The notes: a model not told the origin generated them from the sequence alone. A DNA stretch of 64,000 nucleotides from Sphagnum magellanicum (GCA_021904315.1 CM038907.1:20963223-21027222); one strand, 5' to 3'. Positions 47,551-61,300 are shown, counted from the first letter of the stretch. Numbers and translations are program-made.

Positions 47551-50500
47551 ATGGATGAGGGATTCATATTTGGTAGCTCTATTAATATTTGGGATGCAAA
47601 TGAGAATGAAAAGGTGAAGATTAACATCAAAATGTGTACAAATCTATTAGTTGTTCATATATATGGACCCTATGGAGTGGAGAATTACATAATGGTTTTA
47701 ATGGAATCTATGAATGAAGACTGTGAACAGCGGAAGCTATTTTGTCCAATTCCAAGTGTGAGATACTACACATCAGCGGTAGGAATAGAGGATTTTTGGC
47801 CTTGCAAGTATCTATCGATGAATGATGAATTGGTCGAAACAACAATAGAACAATGTCACGTGAAAATGGACGGGGTGAATAATCTCTCAAAGAAGCAAAT
47901 TTCATGTAGGGACGATCCCTTAGTAGAGAACTTCCAAGTTGAAAACATTAGTGATGTGGAGAGTATGGGTAATACAGTTGAGGACTTGTTTAATGAAGAA
48001 TTACATGGTGAAATGAGTTATATTTTTGAAGATGGTGTGGAAGGGTCAGTTAGGGAGTGTGAGACTCATTCCATGAATGAAGAAGGAAGTGAAGAAAATA
48101 TTGTGGAAGGCAGTGAAGAGGTTGGTGGTGAGGAAAATTTTGAACAAATAAAGAGGACTATAACCAAGGGAATGCACATGGGAATGATGACGCAATGCAT
48201 GGCCATGGTGTGAGAAGGACAAATTCAAATATAGTAGGAAGACTTTGATCTAAGTGGCAAGGAGCTAAATGTGATCTTGTAGACGATGGTGGGGTTTTTG
48301 TTGCGAAAGGTTGGGTGGTTGCATGTGACCCATAGGAAGCAGTTCTTGATGATTAGCTTGGGGAGGACCATGTTGGGCTTTGCATCTTATATTATCTTGC
48401 GATTATGTCAACAATGATGACCAATTGGAAATGGCCATTAGTTTAGATAATTCTTGATGGGTACCCCTTTATAGAACATTTCATAACATTTAATGAAACC
48501 CACATACCAGATGTTGATGATGTGGGAGTAGTTGGTGTAAAGAAAAAAATGTTTTCATAAGAAGAAGCAAAGTGTAACTAATTTTGAAGGTTCCATTTCT
48601 AAAATTGAGAAATTGTTGTCAGAGGAGTTGGTGCTTAATGTGGGTGCAACAAAGTGTTGCGCCATGAATTGTTGTTAAGAATTTCCTCGTGAAAAAACAT
48701 TGTTGAGACAAGAGTTTTGGAGTTTATCTTTTGAAGACCATAAAACATATAGTTTAGATATTCCAAGAAGGTTGTAGACAAAGGGAGACGAAAGTTGACC
48801 AAAATTTATCACTATTCAAGCTTTAGACATCTATGAAATTGCTTGGTACCAAATTGTTGGTCTCTCTAAGTCAACATATATGGTATACAAATCAAATAGC
48901 AAGCGAGGTTGTCAATTTCTACCACATGGAAACAAAGGTACACATAAATTATGTATGCCAACCCAACAAGCAAAGTTTAATGTTCAATCATTGATTGACT
49001 TGTTTGTGGATACTACGTCGCATCAAATGAAAGGGATTGGAAATGGTAGACAAGATGTGTAATGTCTTTTGCTTAAAATATGGAAGAGTTTGCAGGAACG
49101 TAATGATCAAGTGAATTGCATGGAACAACTATCACTTTTTGTTTCTATCTGGTGACAAACACTTGGCAACCACCACATGTTTCTTGTGAAAAACAATTTT
49201 TCGAGAAATTGAAATGGATTTATTTTGTACATATATTTGGCAACATACATCTATCATGGAGAGCCTAATATTTCTTTATTTTTTTGTATTTGTGAGTTGG
49301 CAAATAAGCAAGGAATTAATCATTGGAGGTATTTCTCAATCTACTATGAGTAGGTTGAGGAAAAGACACCATTTGAATGTTGATGTTTTGAAAGCAGGGG
49401 TCTATGTTTGCTAAATGCACTGTTTGAAAATCCTTGAAAGACTTGATATCCAAAGTGGGAAAGAATAGTAATGAGGCTATAAAATATGATGCGAAGTTAA
49501 GAAAACATATTTTGCACCAAGAATCACGTAAAAACTTATACCATATTTGGAGGACAAAGCTAGTGTGATCGAAGGATGAGTTCCTATGCATTATTCATGA
49601 CAAGATGAACCATGCAAAAACTAAGCTTACGAGGTTGTAAATGTGTAACAAATGATACTTAGGCTTGGACAATTGCCCATTATCTTTATGAGTCGATAGC
49701 GCATGGTCATGGGGATGAAAAATATGCACAATATTCTAATGAGTTGTGGCCAAATGATCCCAATTTCACAATTAGGTCTTTGTTGTGGCTCTTGTGGACT
49801 TTGGAGGTGGCCCTAGTTTTGGAGCCAAAATTATTGTTTTAATACCCTTAACAAAACTCATTGTTTACACGTATGTTGCAAGGGAAATCGTGTTACATAT
49901 ACAAATTACGCACTCATATCAAATTATTGGTCTAAAGCCTTTTGCTAAGAAATTAGTTGCTTCAAATTGATAATTGTGTTTAAAAAAAAAAAAATTGGCA
50001 TTTATTAATGTTTCTATCATTGTTGACGACAAGGGATGTGTTTGAGGAGGTCAAATTGGGATTTTTTGTAATTGGCCATACACATGAGGATATAGATAGT
50101 TGTTTTGGCTATTTGTCAAAAAAATTGATGGAGGAAAACAATTATATTTTAGCAAATTTGATGAGAACTTTCATGATCTCATAGGAAAGATTGTTCATTC
50201 CTCAATTGATTCAAGGGATTCCAAATTTCAAATCTTGGGTCCTATGTTGTTTGAAGGATGGCCTTGCAACATTAGTAGGGCATACTGATATGCATTTGTT
50301 TAAATTTTTTGTTGATTTGTTAAGTTGGCCAATGATTCAATACAAAGTTTCCCCCATAGATCTTGTTTAAAGTCCAATAAATGGACCTCTAATCAAATTA
50401 TGGAAAACTAATCCAAACGGTTCACCAAAGTTACTTACTGGAATTCCATGCCCTATTTTATACCGTCCAATTTGGGGCAATGATGCATCGAGGTCAATGG

Positions 50501-51191
50501 AAAAAGAAAAGTTTATAAGTTTTGGACTATCCAAATACATGGATTTGTGGGCAATGCGCAAAATTCCACATATGAAATGAAAATGAAGCCTTATGTGGAA
50601 TACTAGGAAGATATTTTGTTGCATTTGTCAAAACTATTACCACCTCAAAGTACAACTTTTTTGGAGGGCTTCTAGCCTTCAAGCAATTGGAGGTCTAACT
50701 ATGCTAAGGTTTCATTGTCAACTGTGATGGATGTTGTTGATCCAAAAGATCCAATTCAAATTCCTTTTTGTGGGCCAAAAAACATGAAACCTTTAACTGC
50801 ATACACACCATTTAGAGATATTAATGTTGGAGATTTTGTGCTCGTGAAATTGCATGATCCAAATTTTGTTCTTTATTGGATGGGAAAAATAGAAGGTGAT
50901 GTTATCAAAGATGAAAAGAGTGAACATTTTAAAATGGTGAAAGTTCAATGGTGGGTTTTTGTGAAGAAAGGTTCAAATTTGGACGAACAACATTTGTATG
51001 AAGATTGTTGGAATGGGAAATGGAAATGTAATTTAGTAGATCTAGAAAAATGGCTTGACATTTCAAGTATTTTTTTCTTTTTTCCTATTCAAAAAAATAC
51101 AACAAACAAAAGTCAAATTAGTATTCTTACTACTTATGCTAGTAGAGCTAAAGTTAATTTCGATGTTGTTAATGTCTCAACCAATTTGTGA
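47551..51191 (+). pseudogene. Decayed DUF7869-like transposon protein
   Basis: The first frame (47551-48213) is open for 220 codons and has an acidic, Glu-rich C-terminal half. From 48220 to 50700 the coding signal continues in shifting frames with many stops. It includes LPHGNKGTHKLCMPTQQAKF (48930), AHGHGDEKYAQYSNELWP (49700) and GHTHEDIDSCFGYLSKK (50074). The last motif is typical of DUF7869-type proteins found in eukaryotic mobile elements. The final frame (50715-51191, 158 codons) encodes DINVGDFVLVKLHDPNFVLYW and a Trp-rich block, likely a small beta-barrel C-terminal domain. An intact protein would exceed 1,000 residues. The copy is dead. The family name is from memory and needs a profile search. 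Confidence 0.6.
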
Positions 51192-52230
51192 AGGATGTTG
51201 GTGACATTGATTAAATTACATTTGCAATTTTTGATGTTTTTTGTATCATTGTATTGATTGGATTGTCGTTTTAAATATTTTTTGTAATTTTTTTGTTGTA
51301 TGTTTTAATAATAATATTCTTTTGCTAAAACTTATCATGTACATGATTTTTGAAGAGTAATAATTAAAAACCCTATTTTGTTCTACCAGATCCCTAATCT
51401 CTAGTGGCCTCCAAGTGTCAACTTTCCTACATGGTATGTAAAGCCCCAAAAATTATGGATTTGTTATAACATGAATAATAAAATTGCATGCAAAAACCTT
51501 TTTGTTGTTGGTATGTTGTGCTTTGTTTGTATTTCATAAAATTGAATTTTTATTTTTGTTTATTGGGAGCATTTACTTGTGACTTTTTTATTTGATAATC
51601 TATTATGTATTATCATTTACTAGGCACTAGGATAAATATTATTTTAATTATATATGGCATTTGAAACATAATAAATTTGTTATTGTATAATTAACATGGA
51701 TGGATCAAGTTGTTGTTGTTAGAAATTTAGCATGTTGTCAATATATTAGATTCAAAACATGGAGTTCATTTTTCTCACTTTAAATGGGAGTTGCATCATT
51801 TGGTTTTCATAGTTTACAATTTTTATGTTTCACCTAGTGGCCACTAGGCATTCAATTATATTTTAAAAAGTTCTATGGTCTATATATATATTTGAAAAGT
51901 ATTAGTAAAATTTGTGTGATAGATGTATGATGTAGTTTCGCTAATTTGGCCTCTCTCCTTGCTTTAAATTTAAAAGGTTGAGTTTATTGATGTCAGATGG
52001 GAGCATTAACATTTGGCTTTCAATCGCTCATGAAAATTCATAATCATGTTTTAAATTTGATATGAATATTTTTAACATAATGTGTACATGAATCTTTTTG
52101 GAATTTTTGGTTACAAAATTGTTTTTATTTGGAAATAATGTAATTGAAATTTTTTATAATATAACATTCATGTCAAAAATTATCATTAATTTGATAAGTT
52201 TGGTGGCCACCAGGTGGAGTTCATTCCATC
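51192..52230. other. Right flank of the decayed cluster with TGGCCACCA motifs
   Basis: No coding sequence. Isolated motif copies lie at about 51400 (TAGTGGCCTCCAAG), 51834 (CTAGTGGCCACTAGG) and 52200 (GGTGGCCACCAGG). They resemble the array cores left of 43 kb. Confidence 0.5.
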
Positions 52231-54555
52231 CACCAATTTGTATAAAGCCTTAAATTTAAAAAATTGTCTTAAATTAATTAAATATATTTTTTGGGTTTTT
52301 TTTTACTATATTTGCTAGTAAAAAAACCCAAGATTTCTACTATTGTATGTTTAAGAATTTCAAATTTTCAAAAACCTTTTGCCACATTTAAATGGAATGT
52401 AAGGCAAAAGCATCCTTGGATGGTATCATTAAAAACCACTTCACCAAAATTCAAGGAAAGGTGAATCAAGTTTAATTTAATTATAAAAAATTAATCTTCT
52501 TAAATTGTGATTTTAAAACATGAATGCAATGGCTTTTCAAGACATGTTAATCATGATCTTCAAAAGTTGCTCAAAAATTGAGCTTCAATCCACTATCTAT
52601 TAAACAAATAAAAGAAGGATTATTTGAAACCCTTTTAGAAATTAAAAAATTAAAAAAATTAAAAAAAAAATTTCCTTTTATGTTCTTAAATAAAGGAACC
52701 CTAGGTGTTTCTTGACCATTCATTTGGATTATTAGAATTAATTATTGTGTGAATCCAATTGAAGTTTCAAATTTTACATGAATTTGATAATCCTTTGATA
52801 TAAATTTTGAAATGAAAAAAATTCATTAAGTGGGCCTTATGTTGTCTTGAAGTTGGATGGGTGTTAAAATTTTTGGGTGTGACATTCTCAATGGTATACC
52901 AAAGGATGGGTTTGCCATTATGTACATGACATATAAAACAAAGTTGTAGTTTATAATATAAAAAACTAAACTTTAAAGTAAGTAACATATTTTTGTATGA
53001 TTTGAAATTTTGATCATTTTTCAAGATGAAAGGCATATTTTGGCGAAATCTATACACTTTTAGCAATTCATATTCATTCAGCAATTATTAACACAAAATA
53101 TGTGACGTATTGGGACAACTATAATTATTTTAATTAACAAGTTGCAAAGGATTTTATTCAAAAGTTTTATTCTATGAAAAGGTTTTTCTTTTTGCAAAAG
53201 GATTGTAGTCCTTAGAATAAAGTAATCACATTAGTTCATTTGACCTCATTTGGACCTTCATGCAAATCAACAATAACATTATTGGTTTTTTATTTGTAAT
53301 CAATTGAATATGAAGTTTGGGTATCAATAAATTGAATATGTTATATCAAAACTAAACATGAAATATGTTAATTGTATATGTAAGTTTTGGTTTTGTGCAC
53401 ATCACATGCTAGCTTAGTCAATAAATACCACACCTTTTGCCAACATAAATGTGCAAGAATACTATCAAAATTTCCACTTATATTTCCTATTCAGTTTAAT
53501 TTTTAATTTTGGCACAAGCCACATATGTATCATCAAAAATCATGTTCATTTATGGAAACATTTATTTTCTAGTTTTCTAGCAAATGTGACCTCTTTATTA
53601 TGAAAATTAATTAACATTATTAAAAACCCCTATGAATATTTAAAATTATTGAGCCATAATTCATGGATTAACTTTGTAGCTTCATTTGTTTATCTTGTCA
53701 CAAATATATACTTGAATGCATAATTAGTTTTGAAGATTTGCACCAAAAATTATTCCACTTCAATTGAGTTAAAAACCTTTTTTCTTTCAATAAGAATAGA
53801 TAAGTGCATGAAGAAAAAAGTCTATTGAAGTCAAACTGCCTATTCAACTCTTATTGGAACATGTAATTCATTGCAATTAAAAAGCCTCCTTATTTGTTTT
53901 GACATTTCTTTAAGCTACATTTTAGAATCTAGAATCAAAATTTTCCACCTTCTGTTGGGCATAGGTATTGATGTGATTTGATGTGGATGTCTTCAAATGA
54001 CATTCTTTAAAAACAACCTAATTATTTTGCTTCTTGTTATCAATATCAAATGAAACCTAAATTTCATCCAAGCACAACAATGTATGGCTCACAATTTGAT
54101 TAAACAAATTTGTACAAATAATAGATATTTATAAAAAAAAATTGGAAATCATGAGTAAATTCTTTTTTAATTCAAATCACATAATTAGTGCATGCTCTAT
54201 GACTTAATCCTCTTTCATGATTTTAATTTGAACTTGCCTTAGAAGGTAACATATGATTTTTTTTCAAGCATTTACATTCAAAATGAGTTAATGCCATAAA
54301 AAAAACAAACAACTTGATTCCTAAAATTTTCATTGGATATCAAAGGACAAATAGTGTGAAAAGAGAAATGGAAAGTTATGAAAGCATGTGAACATAATCT
54401 TCACATGGAATTGTATATGATAGCAAACTTGACAAAAGAATGGTTTACACCATTTGTCAATTACTAAATCCTTTATGTGATGGTTAGTATGCTAAGCTTG
54501 GTACAAAAATGTAATGATGTTTCATTTGAATCATTGAAACACAACCCTTAATGGG
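52231..54555. other. AT-rich intergenic stretch
   Basis: Only short frames. It holds copy C2 of a dispersed repeat (52915-53200). Confidence 0.5.
52915..53200. repeat. Dispersed repeat C, copy C2
   Basis: Partner of 26363-26640, same orientation and block order. The minus-strand frame 52767-53084 overlaps it and is not taken as a gene. Confidence 0.6.
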
Positions 54556-54559
54556 AAGG

Positions 54560-54700
54560 TTTTTCTTTTTCATTTTGTGATGTAGTTAAAATGGTGATCA
54601 TCCATAAGGTAGTAAACAACCAAATTTGGTTCCAAACAATATATGAGTTAGTAAAAAATTGTAAGCATTTTTCACAAAGAAAATCAAAGGTTTTTTCCCC
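54560..54700. repeat. Dispersed repeat family B, copy B4
   Basis: TTTTTCATTTTGTGATGTAG - AATGGTGATCATCCATAAGG - CCAAATTTGGTT, collinear with B2 and B3 and in the same orientation. Confidence 0.7.
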
Positions 54701-57700
54701 ATGGATCCAAACCAATGTTTTTTTGGGGGTAAATTATTGCTAGAATTTTTATTTAAAAAAGGGTAATTACAAGTATAAAGGGAGAAAGGGGGTTAATCAG
54801 TTTAAATCATTTCAAATTGGATGGGATGAGCTAGAAAACTATTTTGTTGCACCATTGATTTATCAATCTTAACCCTATGTGCTTTGGATATTGTCATGTG
54901 GTGCCATGGAAGGCCATCAATCTTGTCAAATGGCCACATTTAAGCTATTTAAAAAGCATGTTTATGATAAACCTAAACCATTTTTCATTAACACCTTACT
55001 TTTATTGTGTACATGAGTTTACTTACGCATAGTTTGAGTTTTTTTGTTTTCATCACTCATTGTTTGTTGAATGCAATGGAGTTCCATTAATTTGTTGGTG
55101 AATTTCACAAATATATATATTTTAGGAGTCATCATTTGAACCCTCATGAATCACAAGTTTTTGTTTAGGGTTAAGAGGATGATTGTTGTCGCAACATGCA
55201 TCACCATAAGATCTTTCATCACACATTAATGTTTCTCACAAGTTCATCAACTTTCCTACTAGCAAAGGAACATACCTCTCTATGTTACCCATGTTCATTA
55301 TGCATGTGGAACTAAATTATTCAATGTTGTTGTATGATGCAATGCAATTTGCCTTCAATTTGTGTGTGAATTGATTTTGAATATCATTGATCAATGTGGA
55401 GCCGTTCAACATCATGAACCTCATTATCATTAAATTACCACAACATGTGATGAATGTTTGTTTTATGCAATCCTTGGTTATGGGAGATTTGTAATTTTTA
55501 TGAAAATGTGAAACTATGAATAACACTAAGTTTTTTATTTCTACATGGGACTGAAGTGTATGCATGTGTAGGATGAAAGTTGTTTATGGTTGGTGATGAT
55601 TCTTCACAATTATTTATTGCAAACACTAAACAAGCATGCACTACTTTTTGTGATCCATGTGAATATTGTGTTTCCTTCCTTTTGTTTTGCATGATTTTTA
55701 TAATCTACATAACCATAGATTTTTGAGGAATGAATGTAGACCATAAAAGAGATAAATGTAGATTTGAGGAATTCAAAAATGCACCTTGAATCTTTTGCCT
55801 TTTTTTTCAATTTGTCCAAAGGTTGGCATTTTGCAACTTCCCTCCTTTTTTGTTGTTTTCTTTTAATTGTCTATAAAATTGTGCACTTGGTAGTTCTTGC
55901 AATGTACACTTGAGAATGTTGGATGGTAACTCCATATTGTCAAATGTAGGATGAGGTGGAAAGGAAAGATAATTAAATTACTTGTTTTTAAGTGGGATTC
56001 TCTTTGTAAACATGTAAGTCACAAGAATGCTAATAAAAATACTAAGACTAATGTGAAGAAAAGGGATTAATATTACTCCAAATTTTGTAAGCATGCCAAG
56101 AACCAAAATTTGTTTTCTTCTTGTAGCCATGAGAGTGTGTATTGCCCAAGTTGCAAATGGCTTAGTAAGGGAGAAGGCAAGGAAAATTGTGCAATTTTTA
56201 TTTTGTAATCTTGCATTTGTTGTAACAAGGATGTTTCATAATAGAATATGAGGCATTGAGGCCTTTGTTTGAGTTTTTGGTAATGCCAAAAACCAACAAG
56301 AAGCACTAGAAAGATAGCTCCAAATAGACAATGGTAAAATTCATGCATCAAGAAATAATGAGGGCAACTAAGGTAGTAGTAAGGGTTGCTTATTATGTTG
56401 TTTTAATTGTGATGAATTTTATATAATTAACAACCAATCTTGGTTGTCTATTCATTATTATGTGGTGCAAAACTAGGTAAGGATTTCAATTCTCATATGT
56501 TTAAATTGGGTATTTGATAGATCAAGGAGTAGTAACTTGACTAAGGTCATTATGGAGGCTTTGATGATTAGCGGGGTGAAGGCACATTATGTGAGGTCTT
56601 ATATGGATGTCACATTGGCATGTTTTCACGTATATTTTAAATACACAAAATTAAAACATAAATTTTTAAATAACAAAAAGGGATTCACTTATGTAAAGCT
56701 AAGACCATTAGCTTTAAGAGAATGCAAAGAGCACACCAAAATCATGGATACACAATAAGTAATGGACTTCTGAATTTTGGCAATAGTTTTCATCCCACCT
56801 ATAACACTCACACATATGGGTTTTTATAAATTACAATATATTAATCCCATGTATTTGAAACCTTGGGATATTGCATGATTGATGTTTTAAAAACAAAAAT
56901 TTCATTGAATGAATGAAATAGGAGTTAAATTTAATGTGTTATAGATTTTTCAAGCTCCCAAGAATTAAATTATTTAAAAAGATAATTTAATCATTAAAAA
57001 TAATTATTTTCTTGAAAACTATTTTTGGAAATTTTAAAAATGTCTTATAGCATCATGCCTTGACATTGGAAATGCGAATGGAAAAAATGTTAGTTTCAAT
57101 AACATCTAAATATTCATATTTTAAATCAATTTTTAACAACACTAAATATGGACTCTCAAAATCAATTTTCATCTACTAAAAATGAGACACCTTAATGTGT
57201 TTCCACTCAATGGTGGTGTGCCAAGAATTTAGATTGCACATAAGTTCATGTATTTTGAGACAAATGGTATTAATGTGTTTCAAGGTAAAAAATGGTGTTA
57301 CAAAATAAATTCATGACACCTATGTTCCTCATTCTATTGGGGTCCATTGTATGGCCCATTGCACTTATTTAGTGGTTTAGACATTATCAAGACTACCTTT
57401 GGTGATGCACCTTGAAATTTTGTTGTAATGTTTATATTTCTATTTTTGCACACTTGTTTAAACGACATTTGAAGTTCAAAAACCTTGCAAACTTCATGGC
57501 AACAAAGGGGGAAAACATTTTCCATAAATATCAAGTCAATATATTTCAATGTTAAGCCCCACCAAGAAAGCTATGTTAGAATATAGAATTGATTTTTTTA
57601 CGAAGATGGCCTTGAATAGCCCTACAAACCATCAAGTTATGTTGAATTATGAACATTTATGTGACATCTAGATTTTGCTTGGACTTGCTTGCATTTTATC

Positions 57701-58050
57701 ATTGTTAAAATTTGTGCATGCTTTCATCAAGTTTACACGATCCAAACATGTTTTTGAATTTTTTGTGACCCAATGGCAACCATCAAGGTTTGTCAAGGTG
57801 ATCTTGACAATATGTACTATGATCAAACTTTCAACTTCACTATTGATAATTTTTGGGCCTTCGTATCATTGTTGGAGTCTAAACATGAAAACATGTAGAT
57901 GCATTGGATAGGTCATAATTGAATGGAGTTTTAGAGTTAACCTTTGAGTTGAATGGCTAATAGAATTGGGTAGTTCATTAGGATTTGGAGATTATTTTAC
58001 CTTCAATGATGACAAAAGATGTATATTTGTTATTGTTGAATCATTAATGA
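54701..58050. other. AT-rich stretch with weak decayed coding signal
   Basis: Minus-strand frames at 55317-55819, 56073-56351 and 57334-57549 and a plus-strand frame at 56537-56758 have some protein-like segments but no recognisable motif. I regard the stretch as transposon debris and do not call genes. Confidence 0.35.
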
Positions 58051-58054
58051 AAAA

Positions 58055-58435
58055 CTAGCGCAAAGGTAGCCTCACAACTTTCTCCCTTCTGCCCTTCACC
58101 CCCAATCTTTTTTTGATTCTTTCATTTTTTTTCATGTTCATGCAAGTAGCAAGTCCATGATTTTTGAGTGATTTCACAAGGGCTAGAAAAGCTTTGATTT
58201 GAAAACTAGAAACTAGGTTTCTAGCCCATGGCATCATAGATTTTCTTGGGATTGTGGATTTTTTTGTATTGGCTACAATTAGAATGTGATGGATCATTTG
58301 CCAAACACCTTTTGGGTTATTGAAACAATTTTTTGCTATGACAAAACCCACAAGGTGGATGAGCAAGATATGATAGTGAGTGAGCTCCTCAATGCTACTA
58401 ACCTTGACAACTAGCAAGGCATGTTCAAACTCACA
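58055..58435 (-). pseudogene. Open Lys/Arg-rich fragment, unknown
   Basis: About 125 codons are open on the minus strand. The C-terminal part is strongly basic: ARNLVSSFQIKAFLALVKSL, then KKNERIKKRLGVKGRREK before the stop. The frame extends a few codons above the first Met-like start. No domain is recognised. Surrounding frames on the same strand are full of stops, so I take it as the best-preserved piece of a dead element rather than a gene. Confidence 0.25.
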
Positions 58436-60880
58436 ATGAAGTTGAATGCAATAGCATGTATGGTGCCCCCTTTTTATTTGAATGTTTTAACCAAAATGTG
58501 GCACCTTGTGACAACATATCTCAAATACTCAACTCCAACTTCCTAAAATATGTGAAACTAATTGAATTAGGTGAAAACACACTAGGGTGGACAAAAATGG
58601 CAAATCGTGATAGTCCATTTTTAGTCCATTATGAAGTAAAATACATTAGGAAAATATGACAAAAACAAGCGAAAACAATATACTTTGAATCAAATGGGCC
58701 ATGTGGCAAGGTGTTATAAGATATCTTTCCATAAGGATTTAAGCATCTTTAGCTTATTTTATGATAATATTATACTTGAAATATGAGCATCTAAGTCATT
58801 ATTTTCAACGAATGAAGGACTTCCTTTAGAAGCTTCGTACTTGATATACATCTCAAAATTTAATCATCAAATCTTTTCAAATTGTTTTATTTAATATCAA
58901 TTTTCCACAATACTATATTATCGTTGAATCATTTGTTCATAAGGGACATTATATCAAGGTGATTGAGTCCATTTAATTTATCCTTGATCGGACATGTGTT
59001 TTTATACAACTTTAAAAGTCCATAACAAATTGAATACCAAAAATTGACCATGAAATTTTAACATAATTTTTTGATGTATGAATTCATTCTTAACATAAGT
59101 CCCATTTCATCATTTGCACATATCAATTGGAATAAATTACTATTGAAAATTTTTAAACTATGAAAAATGAACTCCCGGACATCTAAAGTGTAACACTTTA
59201 GTGTGTTTTCACCCATTTTGGTTGTGGTGTAGATAGTAGGCAACATGGAGGATGATAAATGTTTATCTATTTCAGTTTTTATGATGTCAAACCTTTGTAG
59301 TGGTTTCATTACCCACTTGCCACTTGTTGTGCACATGTTTGCACAATGGTTCTACACTTTTGCAAAAAAACTTATCTATGGATTTTATTGAATAGTGTCA
59401 AGGAACTCATCATCAATATTCCTATGATGGTTAGGTATTATGTTTTGTGCAATTTTTGGCCCAATTTTTGCAAAGGTAAAAATGTGTTGACTTGTGTATG
59501 TTTAGTAGATTGAATGGGTGTTGTACAAACCACACAAATTTCTTTTTATAAAGTTAATAGTTTTTTTTGCATGTGTTGGAATTGTGTATATATTAACTTG
59601 TGGTTTTGTAAGTCATTTGTGCTAGAATGGCCAATTTGAAGGGTTCAATCCCCACATAAGTACTTTTGTTTGCTAGTGTAGGTTCATGCATATGTTTTTT
59701 GTTTAATTATGTGTATTGTTTGAACTTTGCATTGTGTGTGCTATATTACAATTTGTTAAAAATAGTTCTTAGATTTTGACCCAAAAAAAAACACATCACC
59801 CTAAAAAACTCTAATTGCAATAAAATAGTAGCCAAACATTTAAAACCTAATTCCATGTATAGCCAAAAAAATTCACCTATCAATTTGGAGTAGGGGCCAA
59901 AATTTTCACTTCAGATTTTACATGGTAGCAATTTTCACATAAATTATTTGCTAATGGGGCCAAATAGAGCTCCCAACACATGATAATTTTAGCCCGATCA
60001 ACACCACATGCACTTCAGATGTGGCCCCATTGGCTACTTTGAAGAATTAAAGATAAAAGACATTGATTGAAACCCAATATTCAATTCAATTTTTAAAATG
60101 TTAGACATATTCAACACAACAAATTAGGTTTTAAAATTGCAACCACAAAAGACAACTTATAAGAATTTTATGGTCTTAAATTATATTATAAAACTCTACA
60201 AGTTTCAATACCAAAATAAAAGTTTGGATCAAATTGTTGCACTCATAATAACATTAGACCAAATTTCAAGCTAATATTTAAAAATTTCCAATAACTTAGT
60301 CTTTAGAAATTAAATGCATTTAAAAAAATCATATGTTGGAAACATAAATGCTTGAAAAAGTAAAATTGAAACCTCTTTGAATCTTATTTTCAAATCATCA
60401 TGGCCTCCATTGAATTTATAACAAGTTGTATATTAAATGTGAGAAACTTTAGTCTAATATAATATGTAACAAATATTTTTGAAACTGGTTGGTGAATATG
60501 GTGTTGAAGAATATGTTTATATTAGAAGCTTGATATACTATATACTTCTAATGTGAAAATTGAAAATATATTTTAGGCCTTTATTAGATAAGAATTTTAT
60601 AAAAAAAAGTCATCTACTTGCATATATTTGTATTTCTAAAATTTTACTTAAATGCATATTTAACATGTGACTCTTCAATATGATTGTCATAATAAATCAA
60701 AAGACATGTCCATATTGATAATTGAAAAAAAATAAAATAAATTCAATACATCAAAGCATATTTTATGGTTACTTTTCATTATGCTAATAAGAATCACAAA
60801 ATGTATACTTGATCACAATTGGGCTTTCACCCTAACCCTTTTTTAATTGTACATGGCTAATATACATTTGAAGTTTAAAC
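58436..60880. other. AT-rich intergenic stretch
   Basis: No supported gene. Frames at 58456-58659 (+) and 59058-59336 (-) share a GENTL-containing segment read from opposite strands, which hints at an inverted pair of element remnants. Confidence 0.35.
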
Positions 60881-60889
60881 ATGTACAAG

Positions 60890-61150
60890 TACATAGAGGA
60901 AAATAATTGTTTTGACATGGGTAAAAAAGATACATGCCAAATTCACCCTATTGCATATATGCATTTTGACATTTTGCAATGCATGTGGTTCTGCTGGATT
61001 TGTTTGAGTTACAGTGACTAATTAATAGCTATTGTGCTTTGGCATTTCTTTATGTAGCTTGCACTAATTATTCTAAACAAGGATCTTATCTTTTCCTCTT
61101 GGAACCATTTTAATTTGTATTACAATTTGCCTTTGATTATAATGGATTCA
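60890..61150. repeat. Dispersed repeat D, copy D2
   Basis: Partner of 28380-28660 in the same orientation. It is followed within about 50 bp by family B copy B5. Confidence 0.6.
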
Positions 61151-61200
61151 ACATCTGGTGTTAAACTATTTGTTCAAATACATTTTGGTGTAGGGTATTA

Positions 61201-61300
61201 GTGTTTTTTTGTGTTCAATTTGTGATGTACCCAAGGTGGCAATCATCCATAAGCTGATTTAGCCAAATTTGGCTACTAAAAATATGAAAGTAAAGTTTAT
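61201..61300. repeat. Dispersed repeat family B, copy B5
   Basis: CAATTTGTGATGTACCCAAG - GTGGCAATCATCCATAAG - ATTTAGCCAAATTTGGCTA - ATATGAAAGTAAAG. This is one of the clearest copies. Confidence 0.75.

Noticed and set aside
52767..53084. 105-codon minus-strand frame
   Set aside because: It overlaps dispersed repeat C, whose other copy at 26.4 kb is not open in the same frame.
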